In this document: in pieces, positions 1-8,190 of the stretch
Layout: the number at the start of each line of letters is the position of its first letter
How positions within the stretch are numbered: position 1 is the stretch's first letter
Assembly: GCA_002722155.1 (NCBI GenBank)
Contig: PBKS01000005.1
Span: forward strand, 4,637-51,707
Origin: Chloroflexota bacterium
GTDB taxonomy: Bacteria; Chloroflexota; Dehalococcoidia; Lucifugimonadales; UBA826
DNA: 47,071 nt
Direction: 5' to 3'
The notes under the pieces: model-generated
Told to the model about the DNA's origin: nothing
Databases searched by the model: none
What the model saw: the letters and a program-made list of their open reading frames with translations, nothing else
Translations under genes and position numbers: made by a program

Positions 1-91
1 TGACAATTCTTGCAATGATAAGTCCAAAGGATACGGAACCCAGTAGGTAACCAAAAATAATAAAAACTGTGCCTGTTAGGTAAATGTTCAT
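1..91 (-). CDS. plsY: PlsY, glycerol-3-phosphate acyltransferase (N-terminal fragment)
   Basis: Only the first 30 codons are in the window; the gene continues off the left edge. The N-terminus carries a hydrophobic segment followed by YLLGSVSFGLIIAR, which matches the opening signature of the PlsY family (integral membrane acyl-phosphate:glycerol-3-phosphate acyltransferase, first acylation step of phospholipid synthesis). The ATG at 91-89 overlaps the der stop in an ATGA, so the two genes are translationally coupled. Der-plsY adjacency is common in bacteria, which supports the call. Catalytic loops lie outside the window and cannot be checked. Confidence 0.85.
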   Translation of the reverse strand, partial: MNIYLTGTVFIIFGYLLGSVSFGLIIARIV

Positions 92-1437
92 GTTTCAGTA
101 TTTCTACCTCTGCCTCTGAACCGCATTCTTAACGGGCTTCCTTCAAACCCAAAATTTTCACGTAAACTATTTTCCATATAGCGTTTGTATGAAAAATGAA
201 TCATATCGGGATGATTTACAAAAAAAGTAAAACTTGGTGGGTTGGTACCATCTTGCATAGCACTATATATTTTTAATTCTCTTTTGCCTTGTATTGGAGG
301 CGGGTGATTTGCAACTGCAGTCAAAATCGTTCTTCTTACCTTTGCTCTGGGGATAATTTTTGATCTCTCAGATTGTACTTTGGTAACAATATCCAACATA
401 TTTTCAATACCTGCTCCTGTCAGACCAGAAGTAAAACAAATTGGGGCGTATTGGATGAATTTGAATTTTGTCCGTACTTGATTGGCCATGTCGTGCTGGT
501 TAGTGTCCAGTTGATTTGATAAATCCCATTTATTCACCAGGAGTACAATGCCTTTGTGCGCTTCGAGGATGTAGTTGGCGACATGGGTATCTTGGGCAGT
601 TGCAAATTCTGAAGCATCAATTACCAGAGCGGCTACATCGCAGCGATCTATGGCCTGGATTGAACGCATGACGCTATAGCTTTCAATTCCATAATCAATT
701 TGACCTCTGCGTCGTATTCCAGCGGTGTCTACTAACTGGATATCCATATTTTTGTGTTTTATTACTGAATCCAGGCTATCTCGGGTTGTGCCTGCAATAT
801 CGCTGACAATTGCCCTTTTTTCTCCAGACAAGGAGTTAATTAGCATCGATTTACCAACGTTTGTACGCCCGACAATAGCCAAACCGAGGTCGGCTTCAGG
901 TTCTGGGAAATATTTATCCTTTGGGAAATGAGCTATCACTCGATCCATTAGATCATCCAAACCGCGGTTGTGGTAGGCACTAATTGGTACGGGATCTCCC
1001 ATCCCCAGTGCATATAATTCTGAGGCCATTTGATCCCGTATTTCGTTATCGGCTTTGCTGGCTACCGTTACAACCGGTTTACCGGTTTTACGAATGGTGT
1101 TTACAATATTTTGATCGTTAGATGTAATTCCATCCGATATATCTACTAGGAAAATAACAACGTCGCATTCATTGATTGCATACTGGATCTGTGATTTTAC
1201 TTGATTCCACATTTCATCATTTGGGAAAAGTTCTAGACCTCCGGTATCCACTAAAATAAATGAATGCTCAGACCAATTTGTTTCTGCGATGATCCTGTCC
1301 CGGGTAGTTCCAGCAAAATCGGAAACAATAGAAATTCTTTGCCCGATTAGACGGTTAAAAAGAGTAGACTTTCCTACATTGGGCCTACCAACAATGGCAA
1401 CCGTTGGTTTTTGAAGTCGCCCTTTTTTTGTTTCCAT
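88..1437 (-). CDS. der: Der (EngA), tandem-GTPase ribosome assembly factor
   Basis: 449 residues, the usual family length. It has two successive Era-like GTPase domains. The first P-loop GRPNVGKS is at residues 17-24 with a DTGG switch near 64. The second P-loop GRTNVGKS is near 189-196, with DTAG and the base-specificity motif NKWD near 300. A KH-like C-terminal domain ends in an Arg/Gly-rich tail. In the first domain the NKxD position reads SKAD, a tolerated variant. Der is an essential GTPase that acts in 50S subunit maturation in the cytoplasm. It follows argF by 49 bases and overlaps plsY by 4 bases, so it belongs to the mog-trmD-argF-der-plsY minus-strand run. Confidence 0.97.
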   Translation of the reverse strand: METKKGRLQKPTVAIVGRPNVGKSTLFNRLIGQRISIVSDFAGTTRDRIIAETNWSEHSFILVDTGGLELFPNDEMWNQVKSQIQYAINECDVVIFLVDISDGITSNDQNIVNTIRKTGKPVVTVASKADNEIRDQMASELYALGMGDPVPISAYHNRGLDDLMDRVIAHFPKDKYFPEPEADLGLAIVGRTNVGKSMLINSLSGEKRAIVSDIAGTTRDSLDSVIKHKNMDIQLVDTAGIRRRGQIDYGIESYSVMRSIQAIDRCDVAALVIDASEFATAQDTHVANYILEAHKGIVLLVNKWDLSNQLDTNQHDMANQVRTKFKFIQYAPICFTSGLTGAGIENMLDIVTKVQSERSKIIPRAKVRRTILTAVANHPPPIQGKRELKIYSAMQDGTNPPSFTFFVNHPDMIHFSYKRYMENSLRENFGFEGSPLRMRFRGRGRNTET

Positions 1438-1486
1438 ATTGTTAGCCTAAATTTGCAAATTTTTTAATAGGAACTAAAGATGGATT

Positions 1487-2404
1487 TTAACTTGACAATA
1501 ATTCGGCCATGATGGCCTTCTGGGCGTGGAGTCTATTTTCGGCTTGTTGGTATACTACTGAGTTTTTGTGATCAAGCATGCCTTCGGAAATTTCCTCACC
1601 TCTATGAGCTGGCATATCGTGCATGAATAAAAAGTCAGGCTTCGCGTATTCGACTAGGGACTCATTTACTTGATATGGGGCAAAAGTGTTAAGTCTTTCC
1701 TCTTTTTCTTTTTCGTCTCCCATACTTACCCATACGTCAGTATAGACGACGTCAGCATCTTGAATGGCCTCCTTCGGGTCAGGATTCCAATCAAGTTTGC
1801 TACCTGTTTTCGCTGACAATTTTTTAGCTGACAGCCATATTTCGGTGGGCAATTGGTATTTTTCTGGGGAAGATATACTGAAATCCATTCCTGCATCGGA
1901 GCATGCCAAGGCTAAGCTTCCTGCTATGTTGTTTCCATCTCCAATAAAGGCTAATTTCAGACCTTCCAGCCTGCCTTTATTTTCAAAAATAGTTAAACAG
2001 TCCCCCATCGCTTGGCATGGATGCCCTTTGTCTGATAATGCATTTATGACCGGAAGATCAGTGTTAGCGGCTAATTTTTCTAGACTGCTGTGAGAGAATA
2101 CTCTTGCTACTATGCAATCCACTAATCGATCTAGAACTTTTGCCACATCTGATTCGGGTTCTCTTATTCCCAGTCCTACCTCGGAATTACTTAGGAATAT
2201 ACATGTTCCCCCCATTTGTTTGACACCTACTTCGAAGCTGACTCTCGTTCTAAGGGAAGGTTTTTCAAATAATAAGGCTACGGTTTTATTCACCAATACT
2301 TGTGGTGGTAAGCCGGCTTTCATCGAATCGGCTTTTTTTACTAAGTCTAGAACCCCTAAAGGTTCCAAATCATGGACTGTTAAAAAATCTTTGCCTATCA
2401 ACAA
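1487..2404 (-). CDS. argF: Ornithine carbamoyltransferase
   Basis: 305 residues. It condenses carbamoyl phosphate with ornithine to citrulline in arginine synthesis. The carbamoyl-phosphate loop reads PSLRTRVSFE, followed by HPCQAMGD, FIGDGNN, the ornithine-side DVWVSMGDE and PAHRGEE, all OTCase-type rather than ATCase-type. The normally near-invariant HCLP motif is HDMP here: the DNA reads CAC GAT ATG CCA, so the ornithine-loop Cys is replaced by Asp. The start is a TTG (2404, with a second TTG next to it) placed a few bases after GGAGACAA; there is no suitable ATG. It lies 99 bases downstream of trmD and 49 upstream of der, an unusual neighbourhood for an arginine gene. Confidence 0.93.
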   Translation of the reverse strand: MLIGKDFLTVHDLEPLGVLDLVKKADSMKAGLPPQVLVNKTVALLFEKPSLRTRVSFEVGVKQMGGTCIFLSNSEVGLGIREPESDVAKVLDRLVDCIVARVFSHSSLEKLAANTDLPVINALSDKGHPCQAMGDCLTIFENKGRLEGLKLAFIGDGNNIAGSLALACSDAGMDFSISSPEKYQLPTEIWLSAKKLSAKTGSKLDWNPDPKEAIQDADVVYTDVWVSMGDEKEKEERLNTFAPYQVNESLVEYAKPDFLFMHDMPAHRGEEISEGMLDHKNSVVYQQAENRLHAQKAIMAELLSS

Positions 2405-2503
2405 ATTGTCTCCTGGCTGCTATCAAGTATTAATTCGACCCTTTCCAATTAGAATAGAACAATAGCAGATATCTGGTTGAGATTTAAGGATTTTCTCCTT
2501 CGT

Positions 2504-3232
2504 TTAGAGAGCATCTAAATATTCTTTTTCCTTTTCTGTAAGGCTTGCTCCAGATAGTAAATCTGGTCTTCTGTCTTTAGTTTTCTTCAGAGATTCTTGT
2601 CTACGCCATTTTTCAATTTCAGAATGATTACCAGATAAGAGCAGTTTGGGCACCTCTAGTCCTTCAAAGTTGGCTGGTCTCGTATATTGAGGATATTGCA
2701 ACAAACCGTTGAAAAATGAATCGTTTTCTGCAGATTCAATACTGCTGATGACTCCTGGTAGCAAACGTGATACCGAGTCAATGATGGTAATTGCAGGGAT
2801 TTCTCCTCCGCTTAGAACAAAATCTCCAATGCTGATCTCATCTGTAGCTAAGTTTGAACGAATTCTTTCATCAAAGCCCTCATATCTGCCACATATTAAA
2901 GTTATTTCCTCTTTTGTGGAAAGCTCCTTTGCGACTTTTTGATTAAAAGTCCTTCCTTGGGGGGACAACAGAATTAGGGGTGAATCTGCGCTAATGATTC
3001 TGTTTCGTATGTTCGATCGTATTGATTCAAAAATAGGTTCTGGCTTTAGTAACATGCCTGGTCCTCCACCGAACGGATAGTCGTCGACTGTCCCATGTTT
3101 ATCGGTTGAATAATCCCTGATGTTATTGATTCGGATATCAATTAATCCGGATTTGAGAGCGCGCCCCACAACGCCTTCAGCTAAAGGGCTTTCAAAAAGG
3201 TTTGGGAAAAGAGTAAAGATATGAAATTTCAT
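2504..3232 (-). CDS. trmD: TrmD, tRNA (guanine37-N1)-methyltransferase
   Basis: 242 residues, normal length for this SPOUT (trefoil-knot) methyltransferase, which makes m1G37 in tRNAs and prevents frameshifting. The N-terminal FTLFPNLFESPL, the loop GGGPGMLLKPEP at 55-66, the knot motif LICGRYEGFDERI at 112-124 and EISIGDFVLSGGE are all present. It begins 7 bases after mog on the same strand and is probably cotranscribed with it. It is separated from its common partners rimM, rpsP and rplS, none of which are in this window. Confidence 0.97.
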   Translation of the reverse strand: MKFHIFTLFPNLFESPLAEGVVGRALKSGLIDIRINNIRDYSTDKHGTVDDYPFGGGPGMLLKPEPIFESIRSNIRNRIISADSPLILLSPQGRTFNQKVAKELSTKEEITLICGRYEGFDERIRSNLATDEISIGDFVLSGGEIPAITIIDSVSRLLPGVISSIESAENDSFFNGLLQYPQYTRPANFEGLEVPKLLLSGNHSEIEKWRRQESLKKTKDRRPDLLSGASLTEKEKEYLDAL

Positions 3233-3239
3233 GGTTTCT

Positions 3240-3761
3240 CTAATTTGATTCTACGTGAGATTTCCATCCTTTTATCATTTCAAGAGCATGTGGTAGGGAG
3301 TCAATTACTACTTCCAGGCACTCCTCGACGCCTTTTGGACTTCCGGGTAGATTCACAATCAGACATCCTGATCGTATACCAGCGGTTGATCGACTTAGGA
3401 TCGCAAATGATGTACGTTCAAAAGTTTTTATTCTCATGGCCTCACTGATTCCGGGTATTTCCAGATCCAGGACGTTTTTTGTAGCTTCGGGAGTCACATC
3501 GCGTGGACCTAATCCCGTTCCACCTGTCGTGAATATAATGTCTACTTCTCCACTATCAGACCATTCAACCAATTTTTCAGATATATCAGGAATTTCGTCA
3601 GGCACAATAGCTTTTAGTCTTTTATGGAAACCGGCAAGTTCAATGATTTCAACTATTCTTTCACCGCTTATGTCTATTCTTTCCCCTATAGAGCCGGAAT
3701 CACTTATTGTAAGGATACCAGCAGAAAATATTTGTCGGTTGTCTTTCTCTGAAGGATTCAT
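3240..3761 (-). CDS. Mog/MoaB-type molybdopterin adenylyltransferase
   Basis: 173 residues, a single MoaB/Mog (MoCF biosynthesis) domain. The MPT-binding signature TTGGTGLGPRDVTPEAT lies at residues 78-94, preceded by the ILTISDSGS strand typical of the family. Mog adenylylates molybdopterin before Mo insertion by MoeA. MoaB homologues can do the same, and the sequence alone does not separate the two. The ATG at 3761 follows AGGAAA. It heads the minus-strand run and is divergent from rsmH across 157 bases. No other molybdenum-cofactor gene is in the window. The presence of the enzyme implies that the cell makes molybdoenzymes. Confidence 0.9.
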   Translation of the reverse strand: MNPSEKDNRQIFSAGILTISDSGSIGERIDISGERIVEIIELAGFHKRLKAIVPDEIPDISEKLVEWSDSGEVDIIFTTGGTGLGPRDVTPEATKNVLDLEIPGISEAMRIKTFERTSFAILSRSTAGIRSGCLIVNLPGSPKGVEECLEVVIDSLPHALEMIKGWKSHVESN

Positions 3762-3807
3762 AAATATTTCCTTTGTAAAACGTTAAAATGATCGTAAATT
3801 TGGATAG

Positions 3808-3828
3808 AAAAACCTTGCAAAAAACCTT
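3808..3828. repeat. Short tandem direct repeat in the mog/rsmH divergent region
   Basis: AAAAACCTT occurs at 3808-3816 and again at 3820-3828, a 12-base period, in the 157-base region between the divergent mog and rsmH starts. It could be a binding site or chance in AT-rich DNA. No mraZ gene or clear MraZ box accompanies it, and no convincing promoter was found in this interval. Confidence 0.3.
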
Positions 3829-3918
3829 AATGGATTGCCAAAATTGTTTATGTCAAACTGGGTATCTAGAGTTGGTGTGTATCAGAGGTATTTTAGCACG
3901 AGTAATAGAGTGTTCTGA

Positions 3919-4857
3919 TTGAACTCCAAATGTGAAATCGCTACCCATTTGCCTGTAATGCTTTCAGAGGTTCTGGAGGCTTTTGATGATAGTCCTGAAG
4001 GGTGGTTTATTGATGGTACTTTTGGGTTAGGAGGTCATTCTCGTGGCTTGCTAGAACGATACCCTGATCGGAAGGTCTTTGGCATCGATCTTGATGCTAA
4101 CTCAACGGGATTGTCTAGAAAGGTATTTCAAAAATTTACTGATCGAGTTTTATTAGTTAACGGTAACTATGCTGATATGAAAACGTTAACCAAAGAAGCG
4201 AATATAAGTTCCGTAGGAGGAATCCTATTGGATTTAGGTTTGTCTTCAATTCAACTAGAAACTGAGGGGAGAGGATTTAGCTTCAGAACGGATGAAATTC
4301 TGGATATGAGGTACAACCAATCGCAAGGGATTACTGCGTTTGATGTGATTAACACTTATGAAGAAAAAGAGCTGGCTGCAATTTTCTTTCGTTTTGGTGA
4401 AGAAAAAGCAGCAAGAAAAATTGCAAAAGAAATTTGTATTCAAAGACCTATTATGACCACAGGCAAACTAGCAAAAATAGTAGAAGGGAAAGTATGGAGG
4501 TCTGGAAAATCTAGAATTCATCCGGCGACTAAAATTTTTCAGGCGCTGCGTATAGCGGTTAACCAGGAATTTGAAAATATAAACGATGGCTTATCAGCAG
4601 GGTTGGATTTGCTAACCAACAAAGGCAAATTTGTGGTTCTTACCTACCATTCTTTGGAAGATAGAATAGTGAAACAATTTTTTAAGAAAGAATCTATAAA
4701 TTGCATATGTTCGGTAAATGTTCCGGTTTGTAGTTGTGAACATAAATCACGACTGCGGATTGTTAATAAAAAAGTTAGAACGCCGAGTGGCGGTGAAATT
4801 GAGATTAATCCTAGAAGTAGAAGTGCAAAGCTGAGAATAGTAGAGAAAATAGTTTGA
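3919..4857 (+). CDS. rsmH: RsmH (MraW), 16S rRNA m4C1402 methyltransferase
   Basis: 312 residues, normal for the family. SAM-binding DGTFGLGGHS at 32-41 and GIDLDAN at 55-61 are present, followed by ILLDLGLSS, RGFSF, HPATKIFQALRIAVN and LTYHSLEDRIVKQFF, all RsmH hallmarks. It N4-methylates C1402 in the ribosomal P site. The start is TTG at 3919, placing the conserved THLPVML near residue 10; no ATG fits that position and the SD is weak. It is the first gene of the division cluster in many bacteria, but here mraZ is missing upstream and ftsL/ftsI/mur genes are missing downstream. Its TGA overlaps the ftsA TTG by four bases. Confidence 0.96.
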   Translation: MNSKCEIATHLPVMLSEVLEAFDDSPEGWFIDGTFGLGGHSRGLLERYPDRKVFGIDLDANSTGLSRKVFQKFTDRVLLVNGNYADMKTLTKEANISSVGGILLDLGLSSIQLETEGRGFSFRTDEILDMRYNQSQGITAFDVINTYEEKELAAIFFRFGEEKAARKIAKEICIQRPIMTTGKLAKIVEGKVWRSGKSRIHPATKIFQALRIAVNQEFENINDGLSAGLDLLTNKGKFVVLTYHSLEDRIVKQFFKKESINCICSVNVPVCSCEHKSRLRIVNKKVRTPSGGEIEINPRSRSAKLRIVEKIV

Positions 4858-6110
4858 CCCAAGGTTTGATAGGTACCGGCTCTGATTTAATAGCTGCAAT
4901 AGATGTGGGCACGACCAAAGTGTGCACGGTTTTAGCTCGGAAATCTAAAAACGGTTTTCCAGAGCTTGTCTCTTTCAGTGATGCACCATGTTCAGGTGTT
5001 AAAAGAGGAAACGTAGTTGATGTTGCCGCGATAAGTGATGCTATACGTAAAACGGTTGGTGAGATACGTTCGAATGTAGGCATAGATGTCAGATCTGCTT
5101 ATCTGGGTATCACAGGGTCTCATATATCCTATGAGAACAGAGTTGATTATTTTCCCAATATAGGACAGCAAGGGGTAGTTACTTCCGATGAGGTGGCTCA
5201 AATACCACATATGGTGTCTGATGGATTGAGCTTACCTGGCCGAACTATCATTCATGCATTACCCATACAGTACTCAGTAGATGGACATGACGGGATTAAA
5301 AACCCTGTAGGCATGCATGTAAAAGGACTAGAAGTTACCACACATCTGGTTACCGCTGATTCTTATTTTGCCAATAAGCTTCAAGATACTCTAAAAATGT
5401 CCGCCGTAGAATTGAAATCCATGATAATTGAACCATTTGCCAGCAGCGAAGCAATATTGACCCAAACTGAAAAGGATATTGGTTCCGCGGTAGTTGATAT
5501 TGGCGGAGGTACTACAGACATAGTTATTTTCAAAAATGGTAGTGTCGTATACACAGGGACTATACCAGTCGGCGGGTTTCAATTTACTAATGACGTTTGT
5601 CTTACATATAACGTGGGATTTTCTGAGGCTGAAGAAGTTAAAGTAAAATATGGGAACACTAATCTGTCTGACATAGATTTGACTGAAGTTGTTCCGGTTT
5701 CTCCGATTGGGTCTTCAGCGACAATAGAATTAAGGCGAAGGGATCTTTGTCAACTCATGAGGGAACGAGCAATGGAACTCATTAGGTTGATAGATCTAAA
5801 ATTGCAGCAGGGCGGAGTTAAAGAAAATCCAAATTCAATTGTTTATATAACAGGTGGGGCTTCTCAGTTGCGCGGGTTTTACGAAATGGCTGAGCAATTT
5901 ATCCCAAATTGCGTTGTCAAAAGAGGGTTCCCAGATTTTCTTATGGGCATAACGGACGATTTAAGAAACCCCTCCTATGCAACCGCCATTGGAATGGTAT
6001 TACATGCATTCAACATTGAAAATTCTGTGGAAAGGCGGTTAGGTATGAGTGATAGTATTGAAGGTCAAGGATTATTTGGACGGATAAAAAAAATATTTAA
6101 GTTAACCTAG
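4854..6110 (+). CDS. ftsA: FtsA, actin-like membrane anchor of the Z-ring
   Basis: 418 residues. Actin-fold ATPase motifs are in order: AIDVGTTK at 15-22 (phosphate 1), the 1C subdomain after GSHISYENRVDYF, VVDIGGGTTD (phosphate 2) and ITGGASQLRG (adenosine). The C-terminus GLFGRIKKIFKLT is an amphipathic membrane-targeting helix, so the protein can tether FtsZ to the membrane. The start is TTG at 4854, inside a TTGA overlap with the rsmH stop, which implies coupling. FtsZ follows after 34 bases. FtsA normally recruits peptidoglycan synthases through FtsN/FtsQLB, and none of those genes is adjacent here. Confidence 0.96.
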   Translation: MTQGLIGTGSDLIAAIDVGTTKVCTVLARKSKNGFPELVSFSDAPCSGVKRGNVVDVAAISDAIRKTVGEIRSNVGIDVRSAYLGITGSHISYENRVDYFPNIGQQGVVTSDEVAQIPHMVSDGLSLPGRTIIHALPIQYSVDGHDGIKNPVGMHVKGLEVTTHLVTADSYFANKLQDTLKMSAVELKSMIIEPFASSEAILTQTEKDIGSAVVDIGGGTTDIVIFKNGSVVYTGTIPVGGFQFTNDVCLTYNVGFSEAEEVKVKYGNTNLSDIDLTEVVPVSPIGSSATIELRRRDLCQLMRERAMELIRLIDLKLQQGGVKENPNSIVYITGGASQLRGFYEMAEQFIPNCVVKRGFPDFLMGITDDLRNPSYATAIGMVLHAFNIENSVERRLGMSDSIEGQGLFGRIKKIFKLT

Positions 6111-6144
6111 GTTGTAAAGGGTATTTTGTTTTTCGGAGGCAAAC

Positions 6145-7215
6145 ATGACTACAAGCGGTAGAGAATTGGAAGGGGTGGCACGTATTAAAGTTATAGGAGT
6201 GGGTGGTGGTGGTTCGAACGCTGTCTCCCGTATGTTTAGGGAAAGAATATCCGGTGTGGAATACATAGTGATGAATACCGATATCCAGGCACTACTTAAA
6301 AGTGATGTGCCGAATAAGATAAGGATTGGTGAGCAACTTACACAGGGTATGGGTGTTGGTGGAGACCCTGATAAGGGTTCAGCATCAGCGGAAGAGAGTA
6401 GAGAAGAAATATACGATGTCATAAGAGATTCTAATATGGTTTTCATAGCTGCTGGAATGGGTGGTGGAACAGGTACAGGAGCCGCTCCGGTAATAGCAGA
6501 AATAGCGCAGGAGACTGGTGCATTGACTGTTGGGGTTGTAACCAGACCTTTTGCTTTCGAAGGTATAAGAAGATCAAAGCAGGCACAATCAGGAATAGAT
6601 AAATTACAAAATAACGTGGACACTCTGTTAGTCATACCCAACCAGAGGCTGAGTATTATCTCTCAGGAAGAAGTGACGGCAGAAAATGCCTTTAGATTAG
6701 CAGACGACGTCTTGAGATTAGGAGTTCAATCAATAACTGAGCTCATTACTAATCCAGGTGAAATAAATTTGGATTTTGCTGATGTGCAGAGCATCATGAG
6801 GGATGCTGGTCCGGCTTGGATGTCAATTGGTCATGCTTCGGGTGGCACGAGATCTAGGGATGCAGCGCAAGAAGCCATTACAAATCCATTGATGGATGTC
6901 TCAATCGAAGGAGCTACAGGCGTCTTATTCAACATAACGGGTGGAAGTGATTTGAAGTTGTCAGAACTCCACGAGGCAGCGGAGGTCATTCAAAGAGTTG
7001 TTGATCCTGAGTCAAACATAATTTTTGGTATGACCACGGATCACAAAATGGAAAATGAAATCAAGATAACAATAATAGCTACTGGATTTCCAACAACTGA
7101 CACATTACTTCAAAGAGATATGGCTAGAACAGTTGAAGCTGTTAATAGAGTTGAAAGCGATGCGGGATCGCTTGATCTCCCGCCTTTTTTGAGAAGGGGC
7201 GGAGGAAACGTGTGA
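6145..7215 (+). CDS. ftsZ: FtsZ, tubulin-like cell-division GTPase
   Basis: 356 residues. [11 protein letters not shown] starts near 17, NTDxQAL near 44, the tubulin signature GGGTGTG is at 106-112, and the T7 synergy loop INLDFADVQ is intact, followed by an atypical GPAWMSIG. The C-terminal peptide LDLPPFLRR, which binds FtsA, is present. The linker between the globular core and this peptide is only about 25-30 residues, shorter than the roughly 50 of E. coli and B. subtilis. The ATG at 6145 follows a strong CGGAGG. FtsZ polymerises into the Z-ring; with FtsA it forms the minimal division pair retained in this locus. Confidence 0.98.
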   Translation: MTTSGRELEGVARIKVIGVGGGGSNAVSRMFRERISGVEYIVMNTDIQALLKSDVPNKIRIGEQLTQGMGVGGDPDKGSASAEESREEIYDVIRDSNMVFIAAGMGGGTGTGAAPVIAEIAQETGALTVGVVTRPFAFEGIRRSKQAQSGIDKLQNNVDTLLVIPNQRLSIISQEEVTAENAFRLADDVLRLGVQSITELITNPGEINLDFADVQSIMRDAGPAWMSIGHASGGTRSRDAAQEAITNPLMDVSIEGATGVLFNITGGSDLKLSELHEAAEVIQRVVDPESNIIFGMTTDHKMENEIKITIIATGFPTTDTLLQRDMARTVEAVNRVESDAGSLDLPPFLRRGGGNV

Positions 7216-7329
7216 ATGTTGAGTGAGACCTAATTACAATAATTCGTCTGATTCATAATCTCTGGGGCAAAAAAATATTTACCTAGTATGTCCTTTTGTG
7301 AATTTTTGTTCAAATATCGCCTAAATTTC

Positions 7330-7353
7330 CCCTTTGTGACTAGAGGGTTGTTT
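7330..7353 (+). terminator. Weak rho-independent terminator candidate after ftsZ
   Basis: CCCTTT at 7330-7335 pairs with AGAGGG at 7342-7347 (one G-U pair, 6-base loop) and is followed by TTGTTT. The stem is short, so this is only a candidate. Confidence 0.35.
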
Positions 7354-7412
7354 AATCCGCCAAAATCTCATAAAAATAATGACCTCTCCCCCTTGAGACT
7401 TTTTTCATCAAA

Positions 7413-7428
7413 CCTCAATATATAGCGT
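7413..7428. promoter_or_regulatory. NrdR box 1
   Basis: The core CAATATATAG at 7416-7425 matches the CWATATATWG core of the published NrdR-box consensus (acaCwAtATaTwGtgt) at all ten positions. The outer flanks match poorly. It lies about 100 bases upstream of the nrdR ATG, which fits autoregulation of nrdR and control of the following nrdJ. Confidence 0.65.
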
Positions 7429-7452
7429 AGCTTCGCTGCAATGGCACGATTT

Positions 7453-7468
7453 ATGGTATATGTAGATT
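7453..7468. promoter_or_regulatory. NrdR box 2 (weaker)
   Basis: GTATATGTAG at 7456-7465 matches 8 of 10 positions of the NrdR core. It lies 40 bases from box 1, close to four helical turns. NrdR sites usually occur in tandem on the same face of the helix, so the pairing makes both sites more credible. Confidence 0.5.
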
Positions 7469-7526
7469 TGTTTTATATCTATAAAGGCCGTGCTTCATTT
7501 TTTTGGAGTGATGGAGTTAATTATTT

Positions 7527-8081
7527 ATGTACTGCCCATTTTGCAGCAACGAAGATTCTAGAGTTATAGATTCTAGAGATTCTGACGATAGTATTAGACG
7601 AAGAAGAGAGTGTTTGACCTGCGGTTTGAGATTCACGACCTATGAGAGGATACAGACCAGGGCGCTGTTAGTGGTTAAAAGAGACGGAAGGAGGGAAGAA
7701 TTTAATAGGGATAAACTTTGGTTAAGTCTGAAAAATGCTTGTGCCAAGAGACCTTTGCCTATCGGTAGTATTGAAAAGGCTATCGATGAAATAGAAAGCC
7801 AATTGGTGAGTATTGGAAGGGCTGAGATACCGTCCAGAGCTATCGGTGAGTTAGTGATGGAACGACTTCGGAATCTAGATAGGGTTGCTTACATTAGGTT
7901 TGCCAGCGTTTACAGAGATTTTAGGGACATTGAAAGTTTTAAAGAAGAAGTTGATGCTTTATTGGAACCGAAGAAAGAAGAAACTAGTAGCCAATTGTCT
8001 TTCCTGAAGGACGAGGAATTGACCCCGGTCGGGCGTAGGAAGAGAGGAAGGAAACCTAAGAATCCAACAGGTCAAATTTAA
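7527..8081 (+). CDS. nrdR: NrdR, transcriptional repressor of ribonucleotide reductase
   Basis: 184 residues. The N-terminal zinc ribbon has Cys at 3, 6, 29 and 32 (MYCPFC...CLTCG) followed by GLRFTTYER. An ATP-cone domain from about residue 48 begins VVKRDGRREEF. NrdR senses dATP/ATP through the cone and represses nrd operons. The protein is some 25-30 residues longer than typical because of a C-terminal tail ending in a basic GRRKRGRKPKNP-like segment, which might add DNA contact (inference). It is followed after 109 bases by nrdJ, its expected target, and preceded by two NrdR-box-like sites. Confidence 0.96.
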   Translation: MYCPFCSNEDSRVIDSRDSDDSIRRRRECLTCGLRFTTYERIQTRALLVVKRDGRREEFNRDKLWLSLKNACAKRPLPIGSIEKAIDEIESQLVSIGRAEIPSRAIGELVMERLRNLDRVAYIRFASVYRDFRDIESFKEEVDALLEPKKEETSSQLSFLKDEELTPVGRRKRGRKPKNPTGQI

Positions 8082-8190
8082 AAATTTCATTGAACCATGT
8101 ATAATCCGTACATATGTTCGAATAGTAGATTTATTTTGACTTAGATTTAGAAAATATTTTTATAAATAATTTTATTGAGGAGTAGTTTTA

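Larger units (their letters stand above)
7216..7526. other. 311-base intergenic region between ftsZ and nrdR
   Basis: No ORF with a ribosome site is seen. The left part holds a weak hairpin that may end the ftsZ transcript (7330-7353). The right part holds two NrdR-box-like sites (7413-7428 and 7453-7468) and AT-rich possible -10 elements (TATAAA at 7480-7485). Nothing else is recognised. Confidence 0.6.

Noticed and set aside
6102-6641. 179-codon open frame antisense to ftsZ
   Set aside because: It mirrors the Gly-rich FtsZ GTP-binding region and gives an unnatural Pro/Ser-rich peptide.
8082-8190. Possible cobalamin riboswitch or NrdR box in front of nrdJ
   Set aside because: I looked for a B12-box and a CWATATATWG core and saw neither; ACATATGT at 8111-8118 is a short palindrome that does not fit.
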